DNA from: Setophaga petechia
Lineage: Eukaryota > Chordata > Aves > Passeriformes > Parulidae
Direction of reading: 5' to 3'
NCBI GenBank assembly: GCA_024362935.1
Contig: JANCRA010000014.1
Location: forward strand, 10,061,258 to 10,125,257
Length of the DNA stretch: 64,000 nucleotides
Shown here one piece after another: positions 37,719 through 48,330 of this stretch. The first letter of the stretch is position 1. The number at the start of each line of letters is the position of its first letter. The notes under the pieces were generated by a model. The model searched no databases, was not told the origin of the DNA, and worked only from the letters and a program-made list of their open reading frames with translations. The translations under genes and the position numbers were made by a program.

Positions 37719-39322
37719 TGAAGTTGTGAGTTCTTTGAAACTGGGTGTTCTGTCTAGTAAGGAGTTCTCTGTTAATCTAGAATCTGACTGAGCAATAAAC
37801 CATATTGATAGTAAGGTCTGTGGGAGAGATGAGAGGCCAATACAGTTGGTGGCCCAGGTGACTTATTTTTACATTGTTTCCAGTTCTGCCCCAGCAATTT
37901 TTTTTTTCTGTTCTGAAAGTCTATCATTGTACTGGCTTTTCATCAGGGAAACAAACCAGTCCCTTCAGGAGAAAACTCAGAGATTGGTGGGGGACCCTGA
38001 GTTTTAGATTTGGTGGATTAATTTCCATTTCAGGGTTAAAGAGCAGAACCCTGTCCCACCCACCCCCATCTCTCTGAATCTGTCTGGATCAGGCTTAGAC
38101 CTCAAGAACTGGGGTGCCAAAAGGCCATAGAGGTCAAATTATCTGAGGACTGTTTAGGGCTCTTTGAATTGCCAGGCTTTAGGTAAAGTTAGGATAACCA
38201 GAGACAAAAGTTTAGTTTGCAACATCTCTTCTTCTCCTGTGGAAGTCTCCACAGCACTGGAGCTTGGCAGAGCAGTGATGAAGCCCTGCAAGCCTGGGAA
38301 GAGAGAATGGAATGAGCTCTACATTGCTACTGACTGGGGGATTTGCATTAAAAACAAAGGTCTGTGGTGATGGAGCTCATAGGAGCTCTAGTGTTGGCTG
38401 TATATGCTGTGTTTCATCCCATGTTTTAAAGACTTTGTACTAGAACTATAAAATCTTGAGCAGAAGTCCCTTGGGAACCAACCTTGTCTTGAAGTTTGTG
38501 AACTTAGATAAAGTTAAAAGGCAAAAATAACACTGATCATACAATAACAGTTACTGGGAGAGAAAAAGATGTGGTGACTAAAAATTTCAGTTTTAAATTT
38601 GGAATGCTAGGCCACCCTCCTAAATTGTTTAAGTGGAGAAAAGGCTCTTGGGTTTTTTAAACACATGCTGCTGATTGTTTAGATTTGTAATAGTGACACA
38701 CAGTAATTGTGCACAATTAATTAGCTATATTAGAAAATATGTACATATAGAAATGGGTAATGACAGCATAGCCAACTCTGCTGTTGTAAGAAATGAGGAC
38801 AAGTTTACACACAATTCAAAACAATGAGAGAAAGCACCTCCAAAAATGTGAATTTCAAACCTTATTAATGGCTCAGGCATCAGTGAACAAGTATTGCTTC
38901 CAGGCTTGTCATGATGAGGCCTATTTCAATTCCAAATAGCAAATAGCTGTGCACTGTAATCAGTCTTTGGCCAGCATTGTCTTTCCATCCCTGTGCCTAC
39001 AGCCCTTGGTGCTCCAGCCTGCAGGCCTGGCTGAGAGACATTTCGTGCATCACGTGGTGGGTAATAACACAGGAGGCCTCTTCTCTCTAAACTAAACCCA
39101 ATTCTTTATTAAGAGTGCAAAGGTTCTGAATCTGTGGATTGTGCTCAAGCCACGTGCATGCAGAGCAGCTCAAGTTGTGTCCAAACTCCAAAAAATGAAA
39201 ATCGTGTTCTTTTACTCAAAGTCTGGGGGGAATGGTGCTGCAGAAACTTTTTATGAGTATTAGAAAAGAATGCACATGCTAGAACAAACAGCTAGTAAAT
39301 AAATTATTTTTAAAAATTAGTC

Positions 39323-39368
39323 ATGTGTGTATACATAGACAAACATATTTTTATATATACACATAGAT
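39323..39368. repeat. AT/GT-rich simple repeat
   Basis: Degenerate (TG)n and (TA)n dinucleotide runs over about 45 bp. Simple sequence with no associated element. Confidence 0.65.
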
Positions 39369-40514
39369 CTGGTTGTAGGGAACTCCTTCTGGAGGAAGGT
39401 ATAATTTCTTATATTTAGATTTCTTGCATTTTATTCCTGAGAGTCTTTTTCTGTCACTGTTAGAGACATATTGCTGAGCAAGATCAGTAACTGATCTGGC
39501 ACTTCCAAGTCATCTATTTACCTGTGTTGCTCAGAGACTGAGGATTTGAGGGAATGAGAAATGCTGGCTGCTTGGTGTGTGTGTGTTCTCCATTGAAGCT
39601 AGAAACAGTTTAGCAACTTGACTCTGCTTTGCTCTGTAATTTATTGACATGGGTTCCTACCGTTACGCTGCTCTTTAAATAGACTTTTTGGTTTAACAAA
39701 ATTGCTTTGACATTTCAGATAAAGAGAAGTGTTTATCTTGCTTAAAAGTGCTGACATTTTTGGCAATTATATTGTCTTAATACACAGACAGTAATTCGTA
39801 ATATCACTTTTGTCTACCAAAAAAAAAAAAAGGTTAAAACAGTAGAATAGTTGGAAATGTAAAGGCAAAACAATGAATTTAGAGATACAGTGTCAGTTAC
39901 TAAGATTTAGATCACATTATTCACTTAGGGAATAAAAATGAATATTTGAAAAATTTATTTAAAAACCTAAACCCTCATTATTTTACTGCTTCTTTTGGTT
40001 TGCGAAGGGACAGAACCGTATGCGAGAAAAGAAAATTATTACTCTTTCAAATTCTATTAAATAATCTCTTGGTTGATTTGAAATTTACTCCAAACCCTGA
40101 AGTTTCAAACTTGTTATGTAATTATATGCAAATGCAGGGGTAAATCTACCAAGTCTTACTTCTGGCATTGTTCTTATTTGGAGTTTGGGTGTTGGGGTGT
40201 GTATTCACGGCAGCAATAATTGAGGGCCATAGCACTACTTAAGAGTGAATGCTGAGCCGATAAATTCTTTTTTTTTTTTTGAGCGTGCTGTTTTCATGAC
40301 TAAATGTGGATCTTTTCACATGGAAACAATTGTGTGCAGAAAATTGCTGGAGTAATTTTGGAGGCCGTTTTTAATTTAAAAATTTGCCTTTGCACAGTGC
40401 GCCCTTGTTTCTGCCCAGAAACATACTTTAAGAGTCAAGTAATATAAATTCCTTAAAAATGGAGGTTTGGGGGGAAATACTGATAACAATCTTAGCTACT
40501 TGATTGACAAGAAA

Positions 40515-41097
40515 CCCAACATGGGCTGGCACTGTGAGCTGGCAACCTAGAGAGCTCATCTGTACCCTGGGTTGCGTTCCCAGCAGGTCGAGGGAGTGGA
40601 TTCTGCCCCTCTGCTCTGCTCTTGTGAGATCCCACCTGCAGCGCTGCCTCCAGCTCTGGGGCTCCCAGCAGAAGACAGACATGGATTTGCTGGAACCAGT
40701 CCAGAGGAGGCCACAGAGATGGTCAGAGCACTGGAGCTCTGCTGCAGAGACAGGCTAAGAGAGGAGAAGGTTCCTGGGTGACCCTGGAGTGACCTTCAGT
40801 ACCCAAAGGGGCTCCACAAGAGCTGGAGAGAGACTTTGGACATGGGCATGGAGCAATGGGAAAAGGGAGAACAGCTCCACACTGACGGGGGGCAGGTCTA
40901 GCTTGGCTGTCAGGAGGAAAATTCTTACTGTGAGGGTGGGGAGGCTTTGGAAAAGGTTGCCCAGAGAAGCTGTGGATGCTCCACCCTGGAAGTGTTCAAG
41001 GGGCTCTGCAGCTCAGCCTAGTTGAAGGTATTCTGAATTTGAAGGAGATGGAACTTCATGGTCTTTAAGGTGCTCCAAACCAAACCATTATATCTTT
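40515..41097 (+). mobile_element. CR1 LINE fragment, ORF2 C-terminus plus 3' UTR
   Basis: This is the longest and best-preserved CR1 piece here, about 580 bp in sense orientation. It starts within ORF2 downstream of the reverse-transcriptase core. The block 'agcaggtcgagggagtgg' and 'attctgcccctctgctctgc' encodes the conserved ILPLxSALV-type segment. 'cagtccagaggaggccaca' encodes the VQRR-type segment. The 3' part contains 'actgtgagggtggggaggct', 'ggttgcccagagaagctgtg' and 'gatgctccaccctggaagtg', then 'catggtctttaaggtgctcc' and a degraded tail at about 41080-41097. Frameshifts break it into three frames, so it is 5'-truncated and dead. Confidence 0.93.
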
Positions 41098-44000
41098 TCT
41101 ATGGAAATTTTAATAACAGCTCCTCCCATATATTTACTCTGACTTTTCATTTATTTTGTCTCTTCCCCAGCTGCAACTGGCTTTTTTTTTTTTTTAATGG
41201 GTATTCATTTTACCATCAGCTCTTCATGAATTTCTCTGCTGTTTTCTTTTCATAGCAGGTTTCCATGAGAATTAAACTCAAGATTAGTTACATCAATTAG
41301 GGAATGTTTGAATTATTTAGTCAAAATTGATGCAGTTAATTTCCAATTTCAGGACTTTTTTAATTTAAATTTTTTTTTCATGTTTAATGCCTTTTTTTTT
41401 TTTCATCTAAATGGTGTTTCTGCCACATTCATCAATTTTTATGCTACCATGTAAATTGCTTCCAAGTGGGTTTTTTTTGTGGTTTTCGATTTAGACAATT
41501 TGTCTAAATCAGAAACAAAAATTGTAATACTAGAATATGATCTCTTTCTGCTGCATGCCATAAAGTTTTCAGGTAATAACACTTTTTTCTCAAAGATGCT
41601 GTAACATTCCAGAAAACAATTTAAATAGATACTTTACTGCCATTGACTATGGCATTTCAGGAGTTTTTCAGTGAATTTGAGCTCCTAATTAAGCATGGAA
41701 AGCAGCTTAGTATTTTTAGAGTTATTCAATATCAAAGCAGAAATTAACTAAGTTATAATACTGATCATTATTTTAAATATGTATTTCCTTCTTGGTTGCA
41801 GAACTAATTCTTAGTGCTCATTTCTTACTGACTGCATGGTTAACCTTAATGTATGCACAGGCAAATTCAATTTTGCTGTAGTAATTAATACGTATTTTGA
41901 GGGGGAAAAATGCAGCAGCATGAACAGCAACTTTTGGTACTGTATATAGTATGCACTATTGCAAAGAAGAGATCACAGGTGTAGGAAGGCCCATTAGGAG
42001 TGTATCTATTTTTTCATTATTTCTGTAAATTTCTTTAATTGCACTCTAGGAATTTTTAAATGGAAGACGAATCAAAGGACAAAACTATGTTAGGAAGTTT
42101 AGGTGATGCAGTGCGACATCAGAGGTGAAGGAAAAGCAAATTGATTTATGATTTTAGGAAATGTTCAAAGATCACATAGCCCATAAAACTCGCCACAAGA
42201 TTTTTCATAAAGTGAGTCCTAGAATAGAAGCAGAATCATATATTAAGTCAGTAAAAAGAGCTCAGAAATAGTGACCATACAAGGTTGTATAGGTATGTTT
42301 ATTCAAAAGACAATGTATTACTGCCTGAACCCAACCAATGCTGCATTACAATTGTGGATTTTTACTTGATGAAAAAGGGGTCCATGACCTTGGCTTAGGG
42401 ATTTGTGAAGGAGGGCTGACTTCACAGCAACTTATGAAATACCCATCCAGCCAGAAACAGGTGTATGTAAAAAGAGATAAGGTTGCAAAATATTACCTGG
42501 AGTTTAGAAGTGAAGTGAGACCATCTGTTTAGCAAAGGCAGTTTCCAACTGGTGAGGTGCGTAAAAATATTTTCCTCATATGCAAGCCTTTCCACAGATG
42601 CATAATGGGCTTTTCCACCTCTCTCAAACAGCCAGCCCCACTTAGAGACTCAACAGGCAGCCACTTACCTGACCTACAGGAGCCATTTCTCATCTGGTGA
42701 CTGCAAATTTGCTGGAGTATGATCTATTGGCACTGGGAGAATTGCACTCCCATGGCTCAAGTGAAATGCAGGTGGAGTTTTTGGGCAGAAGGAGGGGTAG
42801 TGTGGGTGTCCTCCCTCCTGTCATGGTTCAGGCAGTGGCAGGAGCATTCCCAGGTCACAGCCAATTGTTCCTATGTGTTTACTGGTTACTTTACAATGAC
42901 TCTTGAAAGCAACTTACTCTGCTAATAACCCCTGCCCTGGTTGAAGATGTTCTTTCTCCCCACCATTGTTCTTTAGGGTTTAGAAATAAGTCTTGTGCTG
43001 GATTCAAAATCAATAGAATGAGTCATTTTATGGTTATTTGTGCCTTCATAAAGCTATGGGTAGAGTACTCATTAAGAATCACTTACATTTACATGGCCTT
43101 GTCTCTCCTTGACCTGGAAGCTCTATAGAGCAAGATGGTTGAAGTTGTTGCAAGATGACTTGTACCCTTCATCCAGTGGTAACTCTTCAGAAAACTGTCT
43201 GTAAGAAAAAGACACACTGCATAAAAAGATGTGTGATTAATCAGTACATATTTGCTCATGTTTCAACATTCTCTGCCTTTCTGGGAATATACTAGCAATG
43301 AATAATTTTTAACATCAGAGGATGCAATCAATGAGGGTTTTGACTGACTAAGGATTTCAAGGTTTTTCCTATGAAAAAGCCAGTTGACATTCATTAGGCC
43401 TTAAAAAAAATTCAATAGAACATTTTTTACTTGAGAACCAAAAAGTTAAGCTGAAAGATGTTTCATAGAAACATGCCGATGCTGCTGAAATCTTTATTTA
43501 CATTAAAAAGTCAAAATGAATTCTCAGCTTTTTAATTTTGCGTCAAGAATATTGAATACATCATTCTGTATTTACTGATGTATATTTAATGCATATACAA
43601 TATAAAATATACTTTCTATTTTAATATTGTGAACATTTTTTCATTAATTTCACATTCAGAGGAAAGTGCATAATTGTAGTAAGTTAATTTTTTTGACACA
43701 GGAGATTCTTTGTGTTTATTTAGATACAAGAAAAGGAAGGAAAATGCTGAATTTCTCAAAGGATTAAAATTCTAGCTTTTATAAATTCTATGGCTATGGC
43801 AGCTGTATGAAAAGCTTTCTGTTACACTAAATAAATACATTACAAGGTACTATCTTAATTTTACAAGAAATTAAAATAGCAACATGGTGATTTTTTTTTT
43901 CCCTCTTTATTTTGCAACACTAACATCAACACTAACATAGTCCTGGTGGTTACATGAAGCTGTGGTTTTATGAGCTGTAGATTTCTTTCAGAATACTGAG

Positions 44001-44524
44001 CCAAAGGTGTGAAGAAGCAGGTTTGTTCTGACCCTTGTTGCTGTATAAAGCTTATTCAAAGAGCAAATTTTAACTTTTTCAATATCTATTGTTTTCCCAG
44101 AGTAGGCTCTCTAGGCAAGGACTCTCCAACCCACCCCTTTTCATTTAGAATTTAGGAGAGTCAGTTAAGCCTCTGTGTAGAGCTGTGCAGAGAACTTCCA
44201 AACAGGAAAGAGGGCCTATATCCTGCTGCTGTTGCACATAAGAAATCATTACTCCTATGCTCTCATCTTCCTGCTCCATTTGTATGCATCAGCCACCAAG
44301 TCTCTCTTTCCATCCCCTCTTTTCTCTCACATCTCCATATGCTTCTGAGTTAAAACGGCTTCTTGGGTAATCTATGAAATGTGTCCAGTGCTCTCTCCTT
44401 CAAAGAAATTCCTAAGAACCCAACCATATTTCAATTAGAGTGATTCCATACTTGTATGGCTGTGTACTGTGAGTTATACAGAGAATTGTTTTAAGTGATG
44501 GTGCAGCATGAAAAAGGCAGTGCA
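41098..44524. other. Unique noncoding sequence
   Basis: No gene or confident repeat was recognised. T-runs occur near 41181-41194 and 41391-41403. A short inverted repeat lies at 41488-41510. Confidence 0.6.
41488..41510. repeat. Inverted repeat, 11-bp arms
   Basis: Arms gatttagacaa (41488-41498) and ttgtctaaatc (41500-41510) are perfect reverse complements around a single T. It is a small hairpin of the kind that can arise by chance or by template switching. Confidence 0.85.
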
Positions 44525-44760
44525 ACCTTAAGATGCACTGGGAGTGGAATTTCGAGAGGAAGTGCTGGTGCTATTACAGAGGCTGTGGTGCAACCCCAGA
44601 AATATTGTGTAGTGTTGGTCACCCATAGACAAGAATGTTCAGTAAAACTGGAACAGATGTAGAGAAGGGTCATAAGGATCATTAAGCAGTGGAAAAGCCT
44701 GTTTTATAAGAAGCAAAAGGATTTTATGTGTTCTAACATGGCAAAATAAAAGCTGAGTTC
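44525..44760 (+). mobile_element. Degraded CR1 LINE fragment (internal ORF2 part)
   Basis: Sense-strand CR1 sequence of an older, more diverged copy. 'aaatattgtgtagtgttgg' followed by 'tcaccc' matches the conserved segment encoding EYCVQFWSP-type residues. 'actggaacagatgtagagaa' and 'gggtcataaggatcattaa' match the following LEQVQRRATKMI-type segment. The upstream part is also CR1-like. The 3' UTR is missing. It covers a part of ORF2 that overlaps the start of the copy at 45495, so the two are separate insertions. Confidence 0.65.
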
Positions 44761-45100
44761 TTATACTTTCTGTCCAGGATGTAATGGTTGGAGACAGACA
44801 GGAAAGTACCTAAACTAACTGACAACATAGAGGAAAACACTTGAACAGATTTAATTTTCTTTTCCTCTTTGAGTGCAGCCAGGGCCTTAATGAAAACACA
44901 GGGGAAGAAAAGCTCTATATGCTTTCATGGAAGCTATGTGAAATGCTGGGAAAACAGAACGTGCACCCAAGGATATCCTTTCCTAAAATCCTGCAGCATT
45001 CTGATTTTTCTCCATTAATAGTTTAAGTAATTTACTTTATATGTCACACATCTGCTGTAAAACATTTAGCCTCATGCTCAGACATTCCTTGTCTTACACA
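44761..45100. other. Noncoding sequence, nothing recognised
   Basis: No repeat or gene can be assigned. It may include further decayed CR1 sequence continuing from the copy that ends near 44760, but I could not align it by eye. Confidence 0.5.
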
Positions 45101-45252
45101 TACTTCCTGTGTGATATTAGTGTGGTCACTTTGTCCTTCTGTTTTCCATGTGAACAATCTGTATATTAGTATTCCTTCCCTTAAAGGGATGCTGCAAGGA
45201 TAAATATAGTAATGACTGTTTTGGCAGAGGCAAGTAAATACTTTATCATAGG
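45101..45252 (+). mobile_element. MIR-like ancient SINE remnant
   Basis: A sense-oriented MIR/CORE-type pattern in the correct order. 'tacttcctgtgtgatatta' and 'gtggtcacttt' correspond to the 'cttcctgtgtgaccttgggcaagtcactt' core. 'ttctgttttccatgtgaac' corresponds to 'cctcagttttcccatctgtaa'. 'tattagtattccttccctta' and 'aagggatgctgcaaggata' correspond to the 'aataatacttcctacctcacagggatgttgtgaggata' 3' block. The match is degenerate but collinear over about 150 bp, consistent with a very old insertion. Confidence 0.6.
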
Positions 45253-45494
45253 CAAGGAATCTCTGCCTTCATATGATTTCTCTGTTAAATGGCATCATTT
45301 CTATCAGAAAGCCTATATAAAACACAAGAATAATGATGAAATGTTTGGTTAGCTTCCTCAAAGCTATTTGTATAACTGCATTTCCCAGTTTTTTTGTTTT
45401 GGTTTGGAGTTTTTTAGTTTTTTTGGGGTATTTTTTAAATATAGAATATAAAATTATTCAGAGCTTCTTCTGGGCTCCCCAGTTTAAGACTAAC

Positions 45495-45950
45495 ATGGGC
45501 ATGGTGGTCTGAGTTCAGCAAAGAGCCACAGGGGTGATTAAGTAGTGGCATTTTTAGGAAGGGTGGCAGAGGTGATTCAGCCTGGAGAAGAGACAGCTCA
45601 GGGGAACCTTCTCAATGCATTCAAATATCAAAGGGCTGGTAAAGAAGATGGAGACAGACTCCTGTCAGTACTGCTTGATGAACAAGAGGCTGTGGGCACA
45701 AATTTAAATGGAAGAAATTCTATTTAAACTAAAGGAAACCCAAACCAAAGCACTCGTATACCCTGGTTGTGCATAGGAACAGATTCCCTAGGGGGGTTTG
45801 TGTAGTCTCCATCCTTGGAGACACTGAAAGCTCAACTGGACCTGGTCCTGAGAACTCTGCTCCAGCTGTCCCTGCTTGAATGGGGTTGGGAGCAGATGTT
45901 CTCCAGAGGTCTGTTCCTACCTCATCTGTTCTCTCTGATCCTTCTTCTGA
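45495..45950 (+). mobile_element. CR1 LINE fragment, ORF2 end plus 3' UTR
   Basis: A sense CR1 piece of about 455 bp. The block 'gagttcagcaaagagccaca' and 'ggggtgattaagt' begins it. It continues with 'ttcagcctggagaagagaca' and 'gctcaggggaaccttctcaa', then 'aagaagatggagacagactc' and 'gaaattctatttaaactaa'. It finishes with 'gtctccatccttggagacac', 'ctccagaggtctgttcctac' and a decayed 'ctctgatccttct' tail. A 60-codon frame at 45545-45727 is residual ORF2 C-terminus. 5'-truncated and inactive. Confidence 0.92.
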
Positions 45951-48089
45951 AAATGAGTGGAAGAAAGGAAAAACTTCCTTTTGTAAAATTTCTGGAGCAA
46001 GTGAATCTTTGTCCATTTCATTTATACTGTTAAACTAAATGCAGTAGGATAGAAAACTTGGACTTTTGCTATTAACTTCTGTGCAGTCAGGATTTTGGGG
46101 TTTAGTGGAGAACCACTGTTGATCTCAAAGCTGCTGTTTTCATTCTGGGTTAGTATCAGTTTACTTATTTAAAGGAAGGGCTTAAATCTGTTTACTATAG
46201 AAGCATGTAATGAAACTTGGTTTTATGCTTTGTAAAGCTAAAAGAAAGATAAATTCTGTAAGAGAGATCTGGCATGAAGAAAACAACTTGTGCTTTCCCA
46301 TCAATGTTTTAAAATAAGTGTAATCCCACTCTGTGAACAGTGGAGGGTTGAAGTTTGTGTCTGAGTTTTGTGACAACCCAGAGCTCCAAAGCTGCAGACT
46401 CTTTCCCAGCTCAGATATCTTCCTGATTAAGTTGCTTCCCAAAAGGAAAGCCTTACCATTCTAAAGGAATGCTGTAAATATATCTCTTTATTCTAGTAAA
46501 GTAATTCTTCCTAAAGTAATAGAAATAAAGAAAAGAAAGCAAAGAGGGACAGTGGTTCCTTGAGGAAGACTTTTATCCTGGCTTGTGAAGGAAATATTCC
46601 CCTGCATCTTGGAGATGAATCATGCTGAGATGTACTGGAATAGTTCTAGTTCCAGGTTATGATTCCAAAGATGTTTTTTTGTACATCTTGTTAAGGTAAG
46701 ATACACTTTTTTTTTTTTATATTAGCTGAACTATCTAAAAAAAAACCCACCAAGATCTGTCCCAAAGGGACTCTTGGACAGACATTTTCGTTCCATGATG
46801 AGAGACAGAGTCGAAACTGTCCAGATAATAAAAAACAGACCCTAAAGTGGGGTTTTTTTGGAGAGAGATTTAAATTTGATGTATTGCTCACTGTAGGGTC
46901 TGTTTATCTCTTGTTGTGAATTTTCATGTGGCCACTGGCATACATCAAAATGTTGTGAAAGTTAAATAAAACTTTGAATGGGAAGTGCATTTACGTTATT
47001 TATTGTTCTATTCTACTTCTGTTTAAAATGTAACAATAATGTGCTATCTATTCAGACAGCTGAAAGTATTCAGTAGCTAATCAAATGCCATTAAAGGCAG
47101 AATGTGAAAATGGAATATAAAACAATTCATTCCAGGAATACTTTTTATTTTAATTTTAGTTGGTCAGATAATAACTATAAATTCTGAACACATTTATAGA
47201 AATTAAAAGCTGATTTTGAGATGCTTGCAAGTGATGGCAATCAGTTTGGTTTTGACCCCTCAGAAAGTGTTATGTGGCTAACTCTTTTTAGCCTGCATTA
47301 GTGAGCCAGAGCTCTCACAAAGTAAAAGGAAAGAAAAAGTCATATGCATTGTCCTTGTCAGACTGTAGTGCCAGCTGCAGGAGGATTTCATTTTCACTCG
47401 TGGGCCCTTATGAAATGTCATGCTGCAGTCAGGCACCAAGAAAAGACAAATGTTTGTAATGTAATATTTGGTTGTTTGTGGTGTCTAACTGGACAGTAGC
47501 TCCAAATTGCTGTGTCATTTGGTCTGCCAGTACACACTGCTAAGAGTGGGGGCACATCTCTCTTCAGAACATACCTTCATAACTTCTGTGACAGCAGCCA
47601 AAGAGCCTTTCTGTGACCTCATTTGCATTCATGCCTTCAGCAGTGACTTAACTGCCATGGTTAACCAGTCTGAGATGTGCTCCTGCACCTCCAATGCATT
47701 CTAAAGTTGCAGTAGTAAAAGTGATAATGCTTTGGCCATCAAAATACAGAGCATGAATCCCCTTTTCATGCCTGCTCATGCTGCTGCCATGCAGCAGAAA
47801 GTTAGCAGCCAAAATATCAAGGTTGCTTCTCAGACCGTGCCAGTACACTGAATACACTAAAAGATGGATAGGAAGATCAATGGAGTTGTAGGTGTAATGC
47901 TACATAATTTGTGAAGGATTTTGTGGGGTGGATGTTTCCCATAGAGGAAAATGTGATTTCCATCCTCTGAGCTTGTGAGGGTCTCTGCAGATGTCCATGC
48001 TTTCTTCTGTTTACATGTTCTTATTTTTTATGTTGGGAAAGAACCACTTAAAATAACAAAAAATCTATCTAAGGAGGTGCATGGATAAT
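45951..48089. other. Unique noncoding sequence
   Basis: No gene or confident repeat was recognised. An 11-T run is near 46708-46719. Frames are short and unremarkable. Confidence 0.6.
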
Positions 48090-48330
48090 GTGAGGGCAAG
48101 TGAATGCAAAGTAATGTATATTGGAAGAGAAAAAATATTATGTCAGTGTCCTTTGCACTCTATTAAATTAATTGTGTCAACTGAGGCAAAGGAATCCTCT
48201 GTCACAATAGACACCTCAGTGTCAACTTCTCAACATGAAACTGCAGATAAAAAAATTGAAGAGTGTGGTGAAATTGCAAGATGAACAGGTGAAAATAACA
48301 TGGTACTGCCATGGGCAGGCCTGTCTGAAT
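48090..48330 (+). mobile_element. Ancient CR1 LINE fragment (reverse-transcriptase 3' region)
   Basis: The plus frame at 48081-48284 still reads as the region just after the CR1 reverse-transcriptase core. It contains ECKVMYIGRE (compare the usual KCKVMHIG motif) and, about 35 residues on, an EKD(L/I)GV-type segment decayed to AKESSVTID. A Q(C/H)-x-K-A-x-I-type segment follows. Order and spacing fit CR1-like LINEs. The DNA is far more diverged than the 40515 or 45495 copies, so this is an old insertion. Similarity may extend weakly toward 48480. Confidence 0.7.

Larger units (their letters stand above)
35786..40514. other. Unique noncoding sequence
   Basis: No gene was recognised. It holds the twin hairpins at 37668-37718, an AT/GT-rich simple tract at 39323-39368, a 12-A run at about 39820-39832 and an 11-12-T run near 40269-40280. 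A 16-bp palindrome (taattgtgcacaatta) lies near 38704-38719. Confidence 0.55.

Noticed and set aside
40504..41025. Plus-strand frames of 65-84 codons
   Set aside because: They are frameshifted remnants of CR1 ORF2 and 3' UTR, not host genes.
45729..46033. Opposing frames near 45.8-46.0 kb
   Set aside because: They cover the CR1 3' UTR and have no independent support.
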